A stretch of 64,000 nt of DNA from Thereva unica (Eukaryota; Arthropoda; Insecta; Diptera; Therevidae): NCBI GenBank assembly GCA_949987705.1, contig OX465281.1:176342516-176406515 (forward strand). The letters run 5' to 3'. Shown one piece after another: positions 29,940 through 40,575 of this stretch. The notes under the pieces were generated by a model that made no database searches, was not told where the DNA came from, and was given only the letters and a program-made list of their open reading frames with translations. The number at the start of each line of letters is the position of its first letter. Position 1 is the first letter of the stretch. The translations under genes and the position numbers were made by a program.

Positions 29940-30139
29940 NNNNNNNNNNNNNNNNNNNNNNNNNNNNNNNNNNNNNNNNNNNNNNNNNNNNNNNNNNNNN
30001 NNNNNNNNNNNNNNNNNNNNNNNNNNNNNNNNNNNNNNNNNNNNNNNNNNNNNNNNNNNNNNNNNNNNNNNNNNNNNNNNNNNNNNNNNNNNNNNNNNNN
30101 NNNNNNNNNNNNNNNNNNNNNNNNNNNNNNNNNNNNNNN
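29940..30139. other. Assembly gap of 200 Ns
   Basis: Exactly 200 undetermined bases between satellite and non-satellite DNA. A round fixed size suggests a scaffolding placeholder rather than a measured gap, so adjacency of the satellite and the R1 region is not demonstrated by this sequence. Confidence 0.97.
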
Positions 30140-30432
30140 TGCTGCTATCGTTTGAGACCCTAGGCGCGCGGCAATAATGCACTGTTTTTCCGTAAACGTA
30201 GTGCCGTGACGTAAAAGCGGAAAATGGACAGGTTACGGAGGCGACATTTTCGGTGGTCGAAGGGCCGCCATTTTGTTCAAGAGTGCTTGCCGCGGGAGGC
30301 GATGAAGGAGAGAATGTTTTATTACTGGGTGGAGATTTTCACCCCAGAAAAAATTTGTTTGAGGCGTTGTAGCTAAAGAACAACGGCCAGCCAGCCACTA
30401 CCCCCATTTCATGACAATCACCCATATATATA
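30140..30432. other. Unassigned GC-richer island before the LINE
   Basis: Non-satellite sequence of near-balanced composition with several CpG sites. It contains GGCCGCCATTTTG (30263-30275), similar to a YY1/Pho-type site, and a small hairpin GGGTGGAGATTTTCACCCC near 30330. It ends in CCCATATATATATA at the LINE tail. No convincing ORF. It could be host DNA or part of an older element. Confidence 0.6.
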
Positions 30433-30555
30433 TATTTTTTTTTTTTTTTTTTTTGTTTTACGGGGGATGGTGAGACTCTACATAGACACTTCTGAGGTTC
30501 CCGCACTCAGACCGAGTTTCAGACTCCTACTGAATAAACTCACCACCCCTTTGTG

Positions 30556-30608
30556 TGACGCTTACCCCGCCCGGGACCGCCGCGAGGCATTACTTCGGGC
30601 GGGCGTCA
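30556..30608. other. GC-rich hairpin in the LINE 3' UTR
   Basis: TGACG and CCCGCCCG on the left arm pair with CGGGCGGG and CGTCA on the right, with a short internal bulge and a loop of about 22 bases. It lies about 30 bp after the ORF2 stop. A role as an RT recognition structure is possible but only inferred. Confidence 0.6.
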
Positions 30609-30639
30609 CCACCATGACCCTTAGGTGTCCCTCTGGTCC

Positions 30640-32204
30640 TTACCCATGGGGGTTGCTACTGCTCTCGGCATTTCTTCGCCTTTCTCTATTTCTTGTGGCC
30701 TCTTCTTGCCTTAACTTTCTGTGAATGGCCTTCAGGGTTTCTTCCACTTTCTTCCACATTTCCTCGGATCTCATCATATGCTCTACGATGTTTTCCGGCG
30801 TTAGTGGCGCCTGGGCCGTTTCTTCTAATTTCGCCCTTTCCTCGGCGTATCTCGAGCAGGCAAAGAAGACGTGCTCTGCGTCTTCTTCCGTCGCTGGGCA
30901 TACCGGACACATCGGTGAATCATCGTGCCCGAAGCGGTGGAGATATTTCCTATACCCCCCATGTCCGCTCAGGAACTGCGTGAGGTCGTAACTTACTTCC
31001 CCACGCTCTCTCGAAACCCATATTTCCACGTTAGGGATAAGTCTGTGGGTCCAACGACCCTTAACAGACTCGTCCCACTTCCCCTGCCATTCCCTTAAGG
31101 ACTCACAGCGCGCAATCTGCCGCCGTACCCTTCTTGGCTGTCCTCTACCGTATTCTGGGTCATAGAGACGCATGCCCTCCCTCGCCAGAATGTCTACGGG
31201 AATCATCCCCGCCATCACGCACGCCGCATCGTCGGACGTGGTCCTGTACGCGCAGCAAGCGCGAAGTGCACTTAGCCTATATGCACCCCTCCATTTTCTG
31301 CTATTAGCAGTCCTGTTTAACGCTGCTGCCCACACTGGCGCTGCGTATAACAGGACTGAGCTGACCACCCTCCCCAGGAGGAGGCGGCGACTCGGTCTAG
31401 GGCCCCCAACATTGGGCAGCATTCTTGCGAGTGCTGCACAAATCGCAGAAGCTTTGTCTGCCGTGCCCTCCAAGTGCGCTTTGAAATTTAGTCTCCGATC
31501 GATCATCACTCCCAGGTACCTTAGAGCGGGCTGTGAGTGGATGATCTGTTCCCCTACCTTGATCCTCACGGATACTGGCTTTCGCCGTTTGCTGATCAGC
31601 ACTGCTTCAGTTTTGTGCTCAGCAAGCTTCAACCCAGCGCGTTCTAGCCACGCTTTTATTTCCCAGATCGCTTCGTTCGCATACAATTCGATGTCATCTG
31701 GGTGTTTTCCTTCGACAACTACCCCGATATCATCTGCGAACCCGATCGCCACTGCTTCCTTTGGAAGACGAAGCCCCAACACATCATTGTACATTGCGAT
31801 CCATAGGAGAGGGCCCAGGACGGAACCTTGCGGGACGCCGCATGTTGTCCCGAACACTTTAGGACCATCATCCGAATCACAATGAAGCGACCTACCCTGG
31901 AGGTAGTCGGCCACTACACGCACTAGGTACTTTGGTGTGCCTAGCTTGATCAGCGCCTCAACTATTTTGCTCCACCTCGCTGAGTTGAAAGCATTTTTTA
32001 CGTCGAGGGTTATCAATGCGCAGCAGTGATTTTTCTCTATGGCGGCTCTTGCTATGCCCACCACCATATTGACTGCATCAGTTGTCGTCCTTGCCTTTCT
32101 GAAGCCGAATTGCTTGTCCGACAGGCCACCTGCCCTTTCGACGCTAGGGAGAATCCTGTTACAGATCACCCGCTCGAAAAGTTTGCCTATGCAACTAAGG
32201 AGGC
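30640..32204 (-). pseudogene. R1 ORF2, 3' part: reverse transcriptase and C-terminal domain
   Basis: About 520 codons carrying the RT palm and thumb and the C-terminal part of an R1 ORF2. RT block A is visible as LITLDVKNAFNSA, the template-grip motif as GVPQGSVLGPLL, and the catalytic box as GFADD. Near the C-terminus CPVCPATEEDAEHVFFAC is the cysteine-histidine motif typical of R1 ORF2. The frame is open from the BEL junction to the stop at 30640-30642. Codons just upstream of the first methionine (32169) belong to the same ORF2 and join in phase to the part at 40571-42004 when BEL and one target duplication are ignored. As it stands the gene is disrupted, so RT cannot be made as one protein. 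Confidence 0.88.
32200..32204. other. BEL target site duplication, left copy
   Basis: GAGGC immediately before the left LTR, repeated exactly at 40571-40575 after the right LTR. Five bp is usual for BEL/Pao. Confidence 0.9.
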
Positions 32205-32575
32205 TGTTTCGAGAAGGGGTTGCGGGGGTTTCCGACGGGGGATTTGATGGGATCTGGAAATGAAGTCAAAACACCAAACGCACCACAAAAAAAAGACCGT
32301 ACTTTAACTTAATTACTTTAGTTACTTTTTATTGTTTAAACGAGTTTTTTCTATTTATCTTCAAATTAGTTTTATATTTATATTCAAATTCTTTAATTAT
32401 TTTATTCTTCATCGAGCTTGCCTCGCTGGGTTCTTATCGACGACTGATCTTTTTCTCCTATCACGATCGCCTTCTCCGGTCGGGCTGCCGTTATCCTTCT
32501 TCTACGGCGTGGGGGATCCCGCTCGGGATATTTGGTGTTGCAGTGCTGTACTTAGGGGGCGGGTAAATTCCAACA
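32205..32575 (-). repeat. BEL 3' LTR
   Basis: 371 bp, plus strand TGTTTCGAG to TTCCAACA. Minus-strand AATAAA signals lie in the AT-rich middle. No difference from 40200-40570 is seen on reading. Confidence 0.93.
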
Positions 32576-32592
32576 TCATGGGCCCCCTTGAA
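32576..32592 (-). promoter_or_regulatory. BEL polypurine tract
   Basis: On the minus strand TCAAGGGGGCCCATGA directly precedes the 3' LTR TG; the AAGGGGG run is the likely plus-strand primer. Confidence 0.65.
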
Positions 32593-32858
32593 ATTCTGAA
32601 TTTCAACAATAATGTCCGGAACCTGGGCTGGACGTTGACGTTCTCCGTGCTCCGATATAAGGCAGCCATAATAATCAGGATGATCTAAATTTCATGGTGC
32701 TTTGGAATCTCGAGGGTATGTGGTTGGAAAAAAAAAATAAGTTAGATTAGTAGAGAAAAAAAGGGAAAAAAAACTTCAACATACACATTCATATCCAGGT
32801 TATATAAAAATTTTCGCATTTGGCTTTAAAAAAAATAATTCATAATATTACAAAGATA

Positions 32859-35800
32859 TTAATCACATGTAGGGTCGGAAGATAGCGTTTTCATTTTATC
32901 GATCTCTTCAGCCTGTATGGGCTCATTACTTGGTAAAACACATATCTTAGTGATGGCACGTTGGATTTCTGCCGTACTGGTCTTAATTGTTACTACTCTA
33001 ACGGAATTATCTTTACCGGGATGTGTTTTTATTATGCGGCCTAACTTCCATCTGAGAGGAGGAATCCGTTCATCTTTAAGTATGACCAAATCTCCTACCT
33101 TAACATTACGTTCGCTTTGGCGCCATTTTGGGCGTTGTTGGAGACGAGCTAAATATTCAGTTGTCCATCGGTTCCAAAAGTCTTGTCGAAGTCGTTGTAT
33201 GTATCGCCATCTTTCGAGGCCATGAATATTATGGTCGAGTAGGGCCTCTTCAGGCGGAGACAACAGAGGCTTACCAATGAGGAAATGGGCTGGAGTTAAA
33301 ATTCCAAGATCATGAATATCATCGGACAGAGGACAGAGGGGCCGAGAATTTAAACACGCCTCAATCTGGGTAGTGAGGGTGATAAGTTCTTCGTACACAA
33401 AACTCGCATTTTTCGCGACACGTTTGAAATGAAATTTGAGAGACTTTACTCCAGCCTCCCAAAGACCACCAAAATGAGGGGAATACGGAGGAATGAAACT
33501 CCACTCGACACCGTTTGCGGAAAAGGTCTGGGCGGCTTCGGTTTCAGCCTGCTGTAGAGCAGCATTGAGCTCCGCATCTAGCTGGTTTTTTGCTCCCACA
33601 AAATTTGTACCATTATCTGAATATACTCTTTGGCATAATCCGCGACGAGAAATGAACCTCCTGAACGCTGCGAGAAACGAATTGGTGCTAAGATCACCGA
33701 CAACTTCGAGATGCACGGCTTTGGAACATAAACATACAAAGATGACAATGTACCCTTTATATGATCGACTACCTCGAGTTCGACTCGCTCGGATGTCGAG
33801 ATGGCCAGTATAATCAACTCCTACAAAGGTGAACGGGTTGCTAATCGTAACTCTTTCCGGAGGTAAATCGGCCATGATTTGTGTCTGATTCGTTTTTCGC
33901 AACCGGAAGCACACGACACAATTATGGAAACACCTCTTTATTAAATTTCTAGCACGTAAAATCCAATAATTTTGTCGCAAAAATGCCAACATTAATTGAG
34001 GTCCCCCGTGTAGTGTTTCTTCGTGTGCATGCTCAATGACGAGTTGCGAAAAATGACCCCTGCTGGGCAACAAAATAGGGTGGCGCTCATTAAAGGGTAA
34101 GGTGGAGTTGCTGAGCCGTCCTCCTACTCGAAGTAGATGATCTGAATCTAGCCAAGGATTCAAGCTTAGCAATTTGCTGCGTGCCGAGATAGGCCGTTTT
34201 TCTGATAATGACTTGACTTCATCATTGAAATAAAGTGACTGAATGGCCTTACACCAAAATTTGCGACTCTGATCAATTTCCGTGTAAGACAGCGATCTCA
34301 AAGTTTGGGAGGTTGTGGTCGATGTCTTTTTGACCTTGCGGAGAAAGCGGAAGCAATACGCCGTCACTCGGAGGAGCCGCTTGAACTTTGAAAAACGGGC
34401 CAAGATTGAGTATAAATATGACGTCTCAGGGTGAATTAGAAAACATTTGACAGGCCGCAATTCCTGTGCCTCAAGTTCCTCTCGTACGTACCGAGGTGAC
34501 GTAGGCCATTGCTCTTCATTTTGCTTTAACCAAGAGGGGCCTTGGAGCCATAGCGTTTGTTGGAGAAGTTCTTCTCCGGAGATACCGCGACTACTACAGT
34601 CCGCAGGATTTTGAGAAGAAGGGACATGTCGCCATTTGGGGGCGCCAATATTAGTACTTATGGTGCAGAGTCGGTTACAAATGAATGTCTTGAATGTATT
34701 TGGGGGTTTTCGCAGCCACGACAAAACGATAGTGGAATCGGACCAGGTGCATAACTGGGACTCATCAAAGGGGATGCTTTTTCGTATAGCTTTAAGTAGT
34801 TCCGACAAGAGGACGGCGCCACACAGTTCAAGACGGGGAAGGGTTATAGTTTTCACGGGACTAACTTTGGTTTTGCTACTGAGCAGAAAGATCTTTATCC
34901 CGGATTCATGCGCTACACGAATGTAGACGACCGCAGCGTACGCCCGCTCGGATGCGTCACAGAAGCCATGTATCTGGAACTTGGATGAAGAATGAGTACT
35001 AACCCATCGTGGAATAACTATCTGCTCAATTGCCGGTAGAGTGTTGAGGTAAGTGGTCCAGAACGTTTCGAGCTCGTGGGGTAGAGGTTCATCCCATAAG
35101 AGGCCATGTTGCCACAGGACTTGGATAAATATTTTGGCGCGGATTATAACTGGAGCTAGCCAGCCAAGAGGGTCATAGAGGCTAGCTATGTATGCCAAGA
35201 CCTTTCGTTTGGTAAAGGGGGGTTGGGGTTTATCCATACGAATCTTAAAACTGAAATGGTCTCGAGTGGAATTCCAGAAAAGGCCAAGGGTTTTGACCAC
35301 GTCCGTTGTCATCCTAACCACATGAGAATTTGGGGTGCGATCAACAGGCTGTACATTTTTTAGCAGATCGGGGCAATTAGCGGACCATTTGTGAAGGTGA
35401 CAATGACCAGCTTTTAGCATTGATATGGTTTCTTCCTGTAGAGACAAGGCGTCATTCAAAGTATCCGCGCCTGAGTAAATATCATCAACGTAGGTGTCCA
35501 ATCTTAAAATTTCCGCGGCATTTGGGTATTTGTCTCCCTCATCTTGAGCCAACTGATGAAGGGTGCGAATCGCCAAGTAGGGTGCACTCGCCGTACCAAA
35601 AGTTACTGTGTGGAGTCGTATATCTTCAAGGGGTGAATTACAGTCGTTTCGCCAAACGATACGCTGAAATTCATGATCTGGGGATTCAACTAGGATCTGC
35701 CGGTACATCTTTTCTATGTCCGCACAGAATACGAAACGCTTCAACCTCCACTTTAGGAGAAGCTGCGAAATGTCTTGCTGCAGTCGAGGTCCAGTCAACA

Positions 35801-38189
35801 ATCTATCATTCAACGAGTGGCCATTAGAAGTCTTGCATGAGGCATCAAAGACGACTCTACACTTTGTAGTGCTACTGTCTGTTTTGATTACCGCATGGTG
35901 GGGCAGATAACAATAAGAGGAAGTAGGAGCATCCTTTGATGGGGGTGGGACCTTCTGAGCATGGTTAAGGGTAAGGTATTCTTCTATGCATTCCTTATAT
36001 GTCTTATACAATTCGGGGTTTTGGCTGAATTTCTTTTCTAAGTGATGAAAACGTTGGATGGCGATTTGGCGGGATTCGCCGAAGCGAGGTTCGTCTTTGG
36101 ATAACGGAATGAAAGGCAACTTTACCACATATCGCCCTTCCGGGGTGCGGGAGTGAGTTTGTTTATATATTTCCTCACATAAACTATCCTCTGGACTTAA
36201 CGGGTTGGGTTGCGGGTTTTCTTCTAACTCCCAAAACCTTTTCAATTGATTTTGTAAGTCAACATGACTATATGCACTGAGAATACAGGGGGTTTCGTGT
36301 AGGGTTTCATCTTTCACTTGAGGAACTTCACCAAAAATTATCCAACCCAGCCGTGTACGTAGGGCAACGGGGGCTCCCTGACCGCCTGTCTTTAATTCAG
36401 GTAAGATGATCTGGGCATAAACACCCGCACCTAAGACTATGTCGATAGAGCTGGGTTCAAAAAATCGGGGGTCGGCCAGAGCGAGACCTTCTATATGGGG
36501 CCAATCATAACATTTGATTTGATTAGAGGGTAACATACTAGTTAAGCTATTAAGGATTATTGCATCCAAGTTAAGTACGAAGCTCGTATCTCGCAGAGAT
36601 TTCAACTGAAGTTGTGTAATATACTTTGCTGAAGAACTCTCCATATTATTCAGTCCGCGGATATGGACAGGCCATGGATGCTTTTTTGCACGCAATCTTT
36701 GGACGACATGGGTAGTAACATAGCAACCTTGGCTGCCTGGATCTATTAACGCGCGAAATGTTAAATATTCCCCGGTGTCGTCCCGTAACGACACTAAGGC
36801 CGTAGCTAGCAAGTCGGATCCTAGTTGAGCCACAAAATTCGCATGTATCGTCGGGGGGCGTGGAGGAGAAGGGGTTCGTTGTTTTGGGTTGCTCGGGGGA
36901 TTCTGAGTCTTCTCTAAATGTAGAAGAGTGTGGTGTCGCGATCCACATTTAAAACAAACACCTTTGTTAGAGCATTGCTTGACGCCGTGACTTGTAGCCA
37001 GACAGTTGAAACAGAGCTTCTTTCCTTTGACTATAGACACTCGGGCCGAAGGATGCATTTCTTTAAACCTGGGGCACGTCTTTAGGGTATGATCTAAACT
37101 GCAACACGGGCAGCTGTAACCGTAGGCCGTGTGAAAAGCCTGACGAAATTGTGCACTGTGCGAAGATCCTGTTTCTTTCTTAAGTTCCCCGTGGCCCGGG
37201 AGATTTCGCCTTGGAACTATAATTTCTCGAGAAGACTCTAAAGCTCTTACTCGGCTATTAATGAAATCAATAAGTGTGTCTAAAGAGGGAAAGACAGTGA
37301 CAGGACCTAGAGACTGTTCCCATAATTTACGCGTCTCTACCGGCAAGCGCTGGACGACCAGGGTCACTATGATTGGTGTCCATTCATTAACTTTCACCTT
37401 AAGACCTCTTAACGACGCTAGACATTCACTTATATTGTCTATCAGCCGACGAATTTGAGACGCCGATTCGGAGTTTACGGGGGTTTGGCTAAGCAAAATT
37501 TGTACCTGGCGGGTGATAAGTAAACGAGAGTTTTCATATCTATCACAAAGCATCTTCCATGCCTCTTGATAATTTTCGTCAGTTAAACTCAAATGTTTGA
37601 GCAAACTAGCGGCCTCACCTTCCAAACTGCTCTTCAAATAGTGCAACTTCTGCACCGCTGGCAAAGAGCGATGATTGTGAATAAGAGATTCAAACATATC
37701 ATGAAAGGAAACCCAATCTTTGTAATCCCCGCTAAACTTGGGAATAGATATACGCGGGAGTTTTACATCTAATGTCGGGGTTTCGAAGTGTTCTGCCTTT
37801 GAGCTACCCTCTTTAGAATCAGCCGCAGAACCTGACGATTGTCGGTTGCTCTGATTTCCTTTATCAAGGCTGTTTAACTTGTCTAATAAGGCACCGCGTC
37901 GCTCAAAGTGTGACTCCTCCTGCTGGCTATACTGATCTTCACTCAAATATGCCTGCTCTCGTTTATCCTTTTCATTGGCCATGGCGACAATATTCGTATC
38001 ATTAGTCTGATATTGAACCCACAACGCGTCTAAAGCGGACAAACGACCACGCATATAGCCAACAGTATATCTAACCTTTGGAGTTTTGTCATAATTTCTC
38101 CAAAACTTGTTGATTTGTTCTTGCAAGGCAACCTGCTTGCTGATTAGGGTTAAAATCATGGGTGGATCTGGAATGGATTCTTCCGACAT
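32859..38189 (-). CDS. BEL/Pao Gag-Pol polyprotein
   Basis: A 1776-residue single ORF of normal length for BEL/Pao. Order of domains: gag-like region (about 135-330), cysteine-rich zinc knuckles (about 360-425, including CFNCLATSHGVKQC), aspartic protease (LIDPGSQ, about 481-487), reverse transcriptase with YVDD at 900-903, RNase H (GFCDAS about 1075-1080, WSDST about 1149-1153, NPADCSSRG about 1194-1202), integrase with an H-H-C-C zinc-binding region about 1387-1427 and D, D, E near 1459, 1525 and 1578, and a C-terminal domain typical of the family (about 1695-1755). No envelope gene follows. The start is the first methionine of the open frame, 2.0 kb downstream of the primer site. All catalytic residues I can check are present, so the protein is probably functional. 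Confidence 0.95.
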   Translation of the reverse strand: MSEESIPDPPMILTLISKQVALQEQINKFWRNYDKTPKVRYTVGYMRGRLSALDALWVQYQTNDTNIVAMANEKDKREQAYLSEDQYSQQEESHFERRGALLDKLNSLDKGNQSNRQSSGSAADSKEGSSKAEHFETPTLDVKLPRISIPKFSGDYKDWVSFHDMFESLIHNHRSLPAVQKLHYLKSSLEGEAASLLKHLSLTDENYQEAWKMLCDRYENSRLLITRQVQILLSQTPVNSESASQIRRLIDNISECLASLRGLKVKVNEWTPIIVTLVVQRLPVETRKLWEQSLGPVTVFPSLDTLIDFINSRVRALESSREIIVPRRNLPGHGELKKETGSSHSAQFRQAFHTAYGYSCPCCSLDHTLKTCPRFKEMHPSARVSIVKGKKLCFNCLATSHGVKQCSNKGVCFKCGSRHHTLLHLEKTQNPPSNPKQRTPSPPRPPTIHANFVAQLGSDLLATALVSLRDDTGEYLTFRALIDPGSQGCYVTTHVVQRLRAKKHPWPVHIRGLNNMESSSAKYITQLQLKSLRDTSFVLNLDAIILNSLTSMLPSNQIKCYDWPHIEGLALADPRFFEPSSIDIVLGAGVYAQIILPELKTGGQGAPVALRTRLGWIIFGEVPQVKDETLHETPCILSAYSHVDLQNQLKRFWELEENPQPNPLSPEDSLCEEIYKQTHSRTPEGRYVVKLPFIPLSKDEPRFGESRQIAIQRFHHLEKKFSQNPELYKTYKECIEEYLTLNHAQKVPPPSKDAPTSSYCYLPHHAVIKTDSSTTKCRVVFDASCKTSNGHSLNDRLLTGPRLQQDISQLLLKWRLKRFVFCADIEKMYRQILVESPDHEFQRIVWRNDCNSPLEDIRLHTVTFGTASAPYLAIRTLHQLAQDEGDKYPNAAEILRLDTYVDDIYSGADTLNDALSLQEETISMLKAGHCHLHKWSANCPDLLKNVQPVDRTPNSHVVRMTTDVVKTLGLFWNSTRDHFSFKIRMDKPQPPFTKRKVLAYIASLYDPLGWLAPVIIRAKIFIQVLWQHGLLWDEPLPHELETFWTTYLNTLPAIEQIVIPRWVSTHSSSKFQIHGFCDASERAYAAVVYIRVAHESGIKIFLLSSKTKVSPVKTITLPRLELCGAVLLSELLKAIRKSIPFDESQLCTWSDSTIVLSWLRKPPNTFKTFICNRLCTISTNIGAPKWRHVPSSQNPADCSSRGISGEELLQQTLWLQGPSWLKQNEEQWPTSPRYVREELEAQELRPVKCFLIHPETSYLYSILARFSKFKRLLRVTAYCFRFLRKVKKTSTTTSQTLRSLSYTEIDQSRKFWCKAIQSLYFNDEVKSLSEKRPISARSKLLSLNPWLDSDHLLRVGGRLSNSTLPFNERHPILLPSRGHFSQLVIEHAHEETLHGGPQLMLAFLRQNYWILRARNLIKRCFHNCVVCFRLRKTNQTQIMADLPPERVTISNPFTFVGVDYTGHLDIRASRTRGSRSYKGYIVIFVCLCSKAVHLEVVGDLSTNSFLAAFRRFISRRGLCQRVYSDNGTNFVGAKNQLDAELNAALQQAETEAAQTFSANGVEWSFIPPYSPHFGGLWEAGVKSLKFHFKRVAKNASFVYEELITLTTQIEACLNSRPLCPLSDDIHDLGILTPAHFLIGKPLLSPPEEALLDHNIHGLERWRYIQRLRQDFWNRWTTEYLARLQQRPKWRQSERNVKVGDLVILKDERIPPLRWKLGRIIKTHPGKDNSVRVVTIKTSTAEIQRAITKICVLPSNEPIQAEEIDKMKTLSSDPTCD

Positions 38190-40178
38190 CTTACGATCAA
38201 AAAGGCTAATACCCTCTCCAAAGGAAACTTGCCGAGATTTGGCTTAAATGGGACTCTTCGTAACTAATTGTAGCTATTAAAGACTAAATAGGGGTGTGAG
38301 GACTATTTAAGAAAATCAGAAAATACTTGCACTGGCTTTTCCAACCTTCAAACCTCAGGATCAAAGGCGATTATAAATCGATCTACGTCTACCGAAAACT
38401 ATTATCCAGGGGGCATCAACAAAACTTAAAAAAAAAAACCATTCTAAGCCGCAACTACAATGTTCGGCGGCTGAGGGGGGTAGGCCCGTTTAATTAGAGA
38501 AGAGAAAAAAAATGCCTTTGGGGAAGATTCAAGATGAATCATCAACTACTTGTAATACGTTTTCGAATTTTGAGTAATATAGTATAAACGCGATTATACG
38601 AAATCTATATACGATGTACTTATGTATCCCGACTAACCTTTACAAAGAGAGCGTCAATGTGCCGCTAAAATATCAAACACTGTCATAACAGGACCCAAAA
38701 AGGTTCCCACTGAAACTATATACCGGCCTTTTCCAAAATGAGACAGAAGCGATCTGGGTATTTATAATCCACAAAATTTAAAAAAAAACAACTCGGTGCT
38801 TTCCAACTAATTTAAAAACACGTAAAGTTTCACGAACAAATATTAGGGGTCTTGTATTTAATTAATAACTGTCACTTGCGCGGGCTGTAATGAAAGGACA
38901 ACGCAATATTTCCAAAAAAAATTCAAATCTACAAAAATCGCAATCACAGGACACTGCAAAGGTTATAACGCGAAACCATATGCTGACTTTCTCCTTCACT
39001 CAGAAATGAAGCACCTGAGTAATTACCAATCCCAAAATTCAAACACAAACAGGAGGATATGCAACTTATCACCGTTATCAAATATTCAAAAAAATAAACT
39101 CATCATCCCAACGACGCACAAATGTCGAAATATTTTAGAAAAAAAATTCAATTTTCTATTACCAACCGAAATACAACTGTAATTTATGGAAACTGTAATC
39201 AAAATTAACGGTTCCGTTTGTCCACCAACAAGCAAAAACTTAGATATCACCACTAAAAACCAATGCACCTGTAATTTATGAGAAATGAAATCACAATCAC
39301 CTTATTCAGAAAGGAAAACCAAAAAATCTTTATTATCAACAAAAAATGCAACTTTAATTTAGGGAAACTGTAATTGAACTGTAATAAAATTTCCGTGTTG
39401 TCCACCAACAAGCAAAAACTTAGAAATTCTCTATTACTAAAATAAATGCACATGTAATTTATAAGAACTTAAAATCAAAAATCCCCTTGTTCAAAAAAAA
39501 CCACGATATCTTTGTTATCAAAGAAATGCTTGTAATGTACGCGAACTGTAATATAAACTTCAATAAATCACCCACAAAAATTAAACAAAACCGTTGTAAT
39601 TGCAAGAATCATGAAAATATATAACGTAACTTGCTCAAAGCGACAAAAAAAAACTCAAAACTATCTTTTATTAGCTAAATCAAATGACTTTCAAGGACCG
39701 TAATATGAACTTGAATTATTCACTTTGTCACCAACAAAGCACAAAGAAATTGGAATTTTGGCATTCAAAAATACAACTATAATTATAACCACCGTGCAAA
39801 GAAAAAAAGGGATCTTCCTCTCAAAGAGAAACACATGTATGCCGGCCTTGCCGTTAATGGTAATTCCGCATAAGTTTTTGATTTTTAAGGGAAAAAAGAT
39901 TACTTTAGCAGTAATTAAAATGGGCTCGAATTCAAACGGGATCACCAAGACCGATTTATGAATGCGTAAGACGCAAGAATACCTTTTCTTTGTTTTAAAA
40001 AACGCGATCGGCAATCTAAATGAAAACGGGGTTTTCACTTCCTACATGTGATGAATATATATTGTTCACTTCACTGCACGATTTTTATATTGAAATATTA
40101 ACAGCCAATTGAATTAATGCGAAAATTTTTACTCACCATGATGCATGTGATTCTTTGAAGTTACAGGTGTGCCGAATA
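38190..40178 (-). other. BEL 5' leader with degenerate tandem repeats
   Basis: Nearly 2 kb of AT-rich DNA between primer site and gag-pol with no ORF worth calling. Two imperfect copies of a unit of about 181 bp are clear: GTCCACCAACAAGCAAAAAC at 39217 and 39398, each followed by a variable stretch and GTAATTTAT; further weaker copies lie on both sides (39119-39740). Packaging or regulatory function is possible but not shown. Confidence 0.6.
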
Positions 40179-40195
40179 TCCGGCTCGAAGGACCA
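40179..40195 (-). other. BEL primer-binding site, tRNA-Tyr type
   Basis: The plus strand reads TCCGGCTCGAAGGACCA, identical to the 3' end expected for tRNA-Tyr with CCA, lying 4 bp inside the 5' LTR. The complement would anneal 17 nt of the tRNA. Confidence 0.85.
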
Positions 40196-40199
40196 TTTA

Positions 40200-40570
40200 T
40201 GTTTCGAGAAGGGGTTGCGGGGGTTTCCGACGGGGGATTTGATGGGATCTGGAAATGAAGTCAAAACACCAAACGCACCACAAAAAAAAGACCGTACTTT
40301 AACTTAATTACTTTAGTTACTTTTTATTGTTTAAACGAGTTTTTTCTATTTATCTTCAAATTAGTTTTATATTTATATTCAAATTCTTTAATTATTTTAT
40401 TCTTCATCGAGCTTGCCTCGCTGGGTTCTTATCGACGACTGATCTTTTTCTCCTATCACGATCGCCTTCTCCGGTCGGGCTGCCGTTATCCTTCTTCTAC
40501 GGCGTGGGGGATCCCGCTCGGGATATTTGGTGTTGCAGTGCTGTACTTAGGGGGCGGGTAAATTCCAACA
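40200..40570 (-). repeat. BEL 5' LTR
   Basis: 371 bp, reads as identical to 32205-32575. Its minus-strand start is the TG at 40570. Confidence 0.93.
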
Positions 40571-40575
40571 GAGGC
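40571..40575. other. BEL target site duplication, right copy
   Basis: GAGGC, matching 32200-32204. Confidence 0.9.

Larger units (their letters stand above)
32205..40570 (-). mobile_element. Full-length BEL/Pao LTR retrotransposon
   Basis: Complete 8366-bp element on the minus strand: two 371-bp LTRs beginning TG and ending CA that read as identical, a 5-bp target duplication GAGGC, a primer-binding site matching the 3' end of tRNA-Tyr, a leader of about 2 kb, one long gag-pol ORF and a G-rich polypurine tract beside the 3' LTR. It has inserted into ORF2 of the R1 LINE between two RT motifs. Identical LTRs and an unbroken ORF mean the insertion is very recent and the copy may be competent. 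Confidence 0.95.

Noticed and set aside
29817..30182. Minus-strand open frame of 121 codons
   Set aside because: It runs through the 200-N gap and satellite DNA; not a gene.
31172..31885. Plus-strand frame of 237 codons opposite R1 ORF2
   Set aside because: Shadow of the well-supported minus-strand RT; no domain of its own.
33493..35827. Plus-strand frames opposite BEL pol
   Set aside because: Antisense shadows of a complete polyprotein.
39691..40038. Additional gene in the BEL leader (115-codon minus frame)
   Set aside because: AT-rich and without motif; the leader is repeat-derived and no second BEL ORF is expected there.
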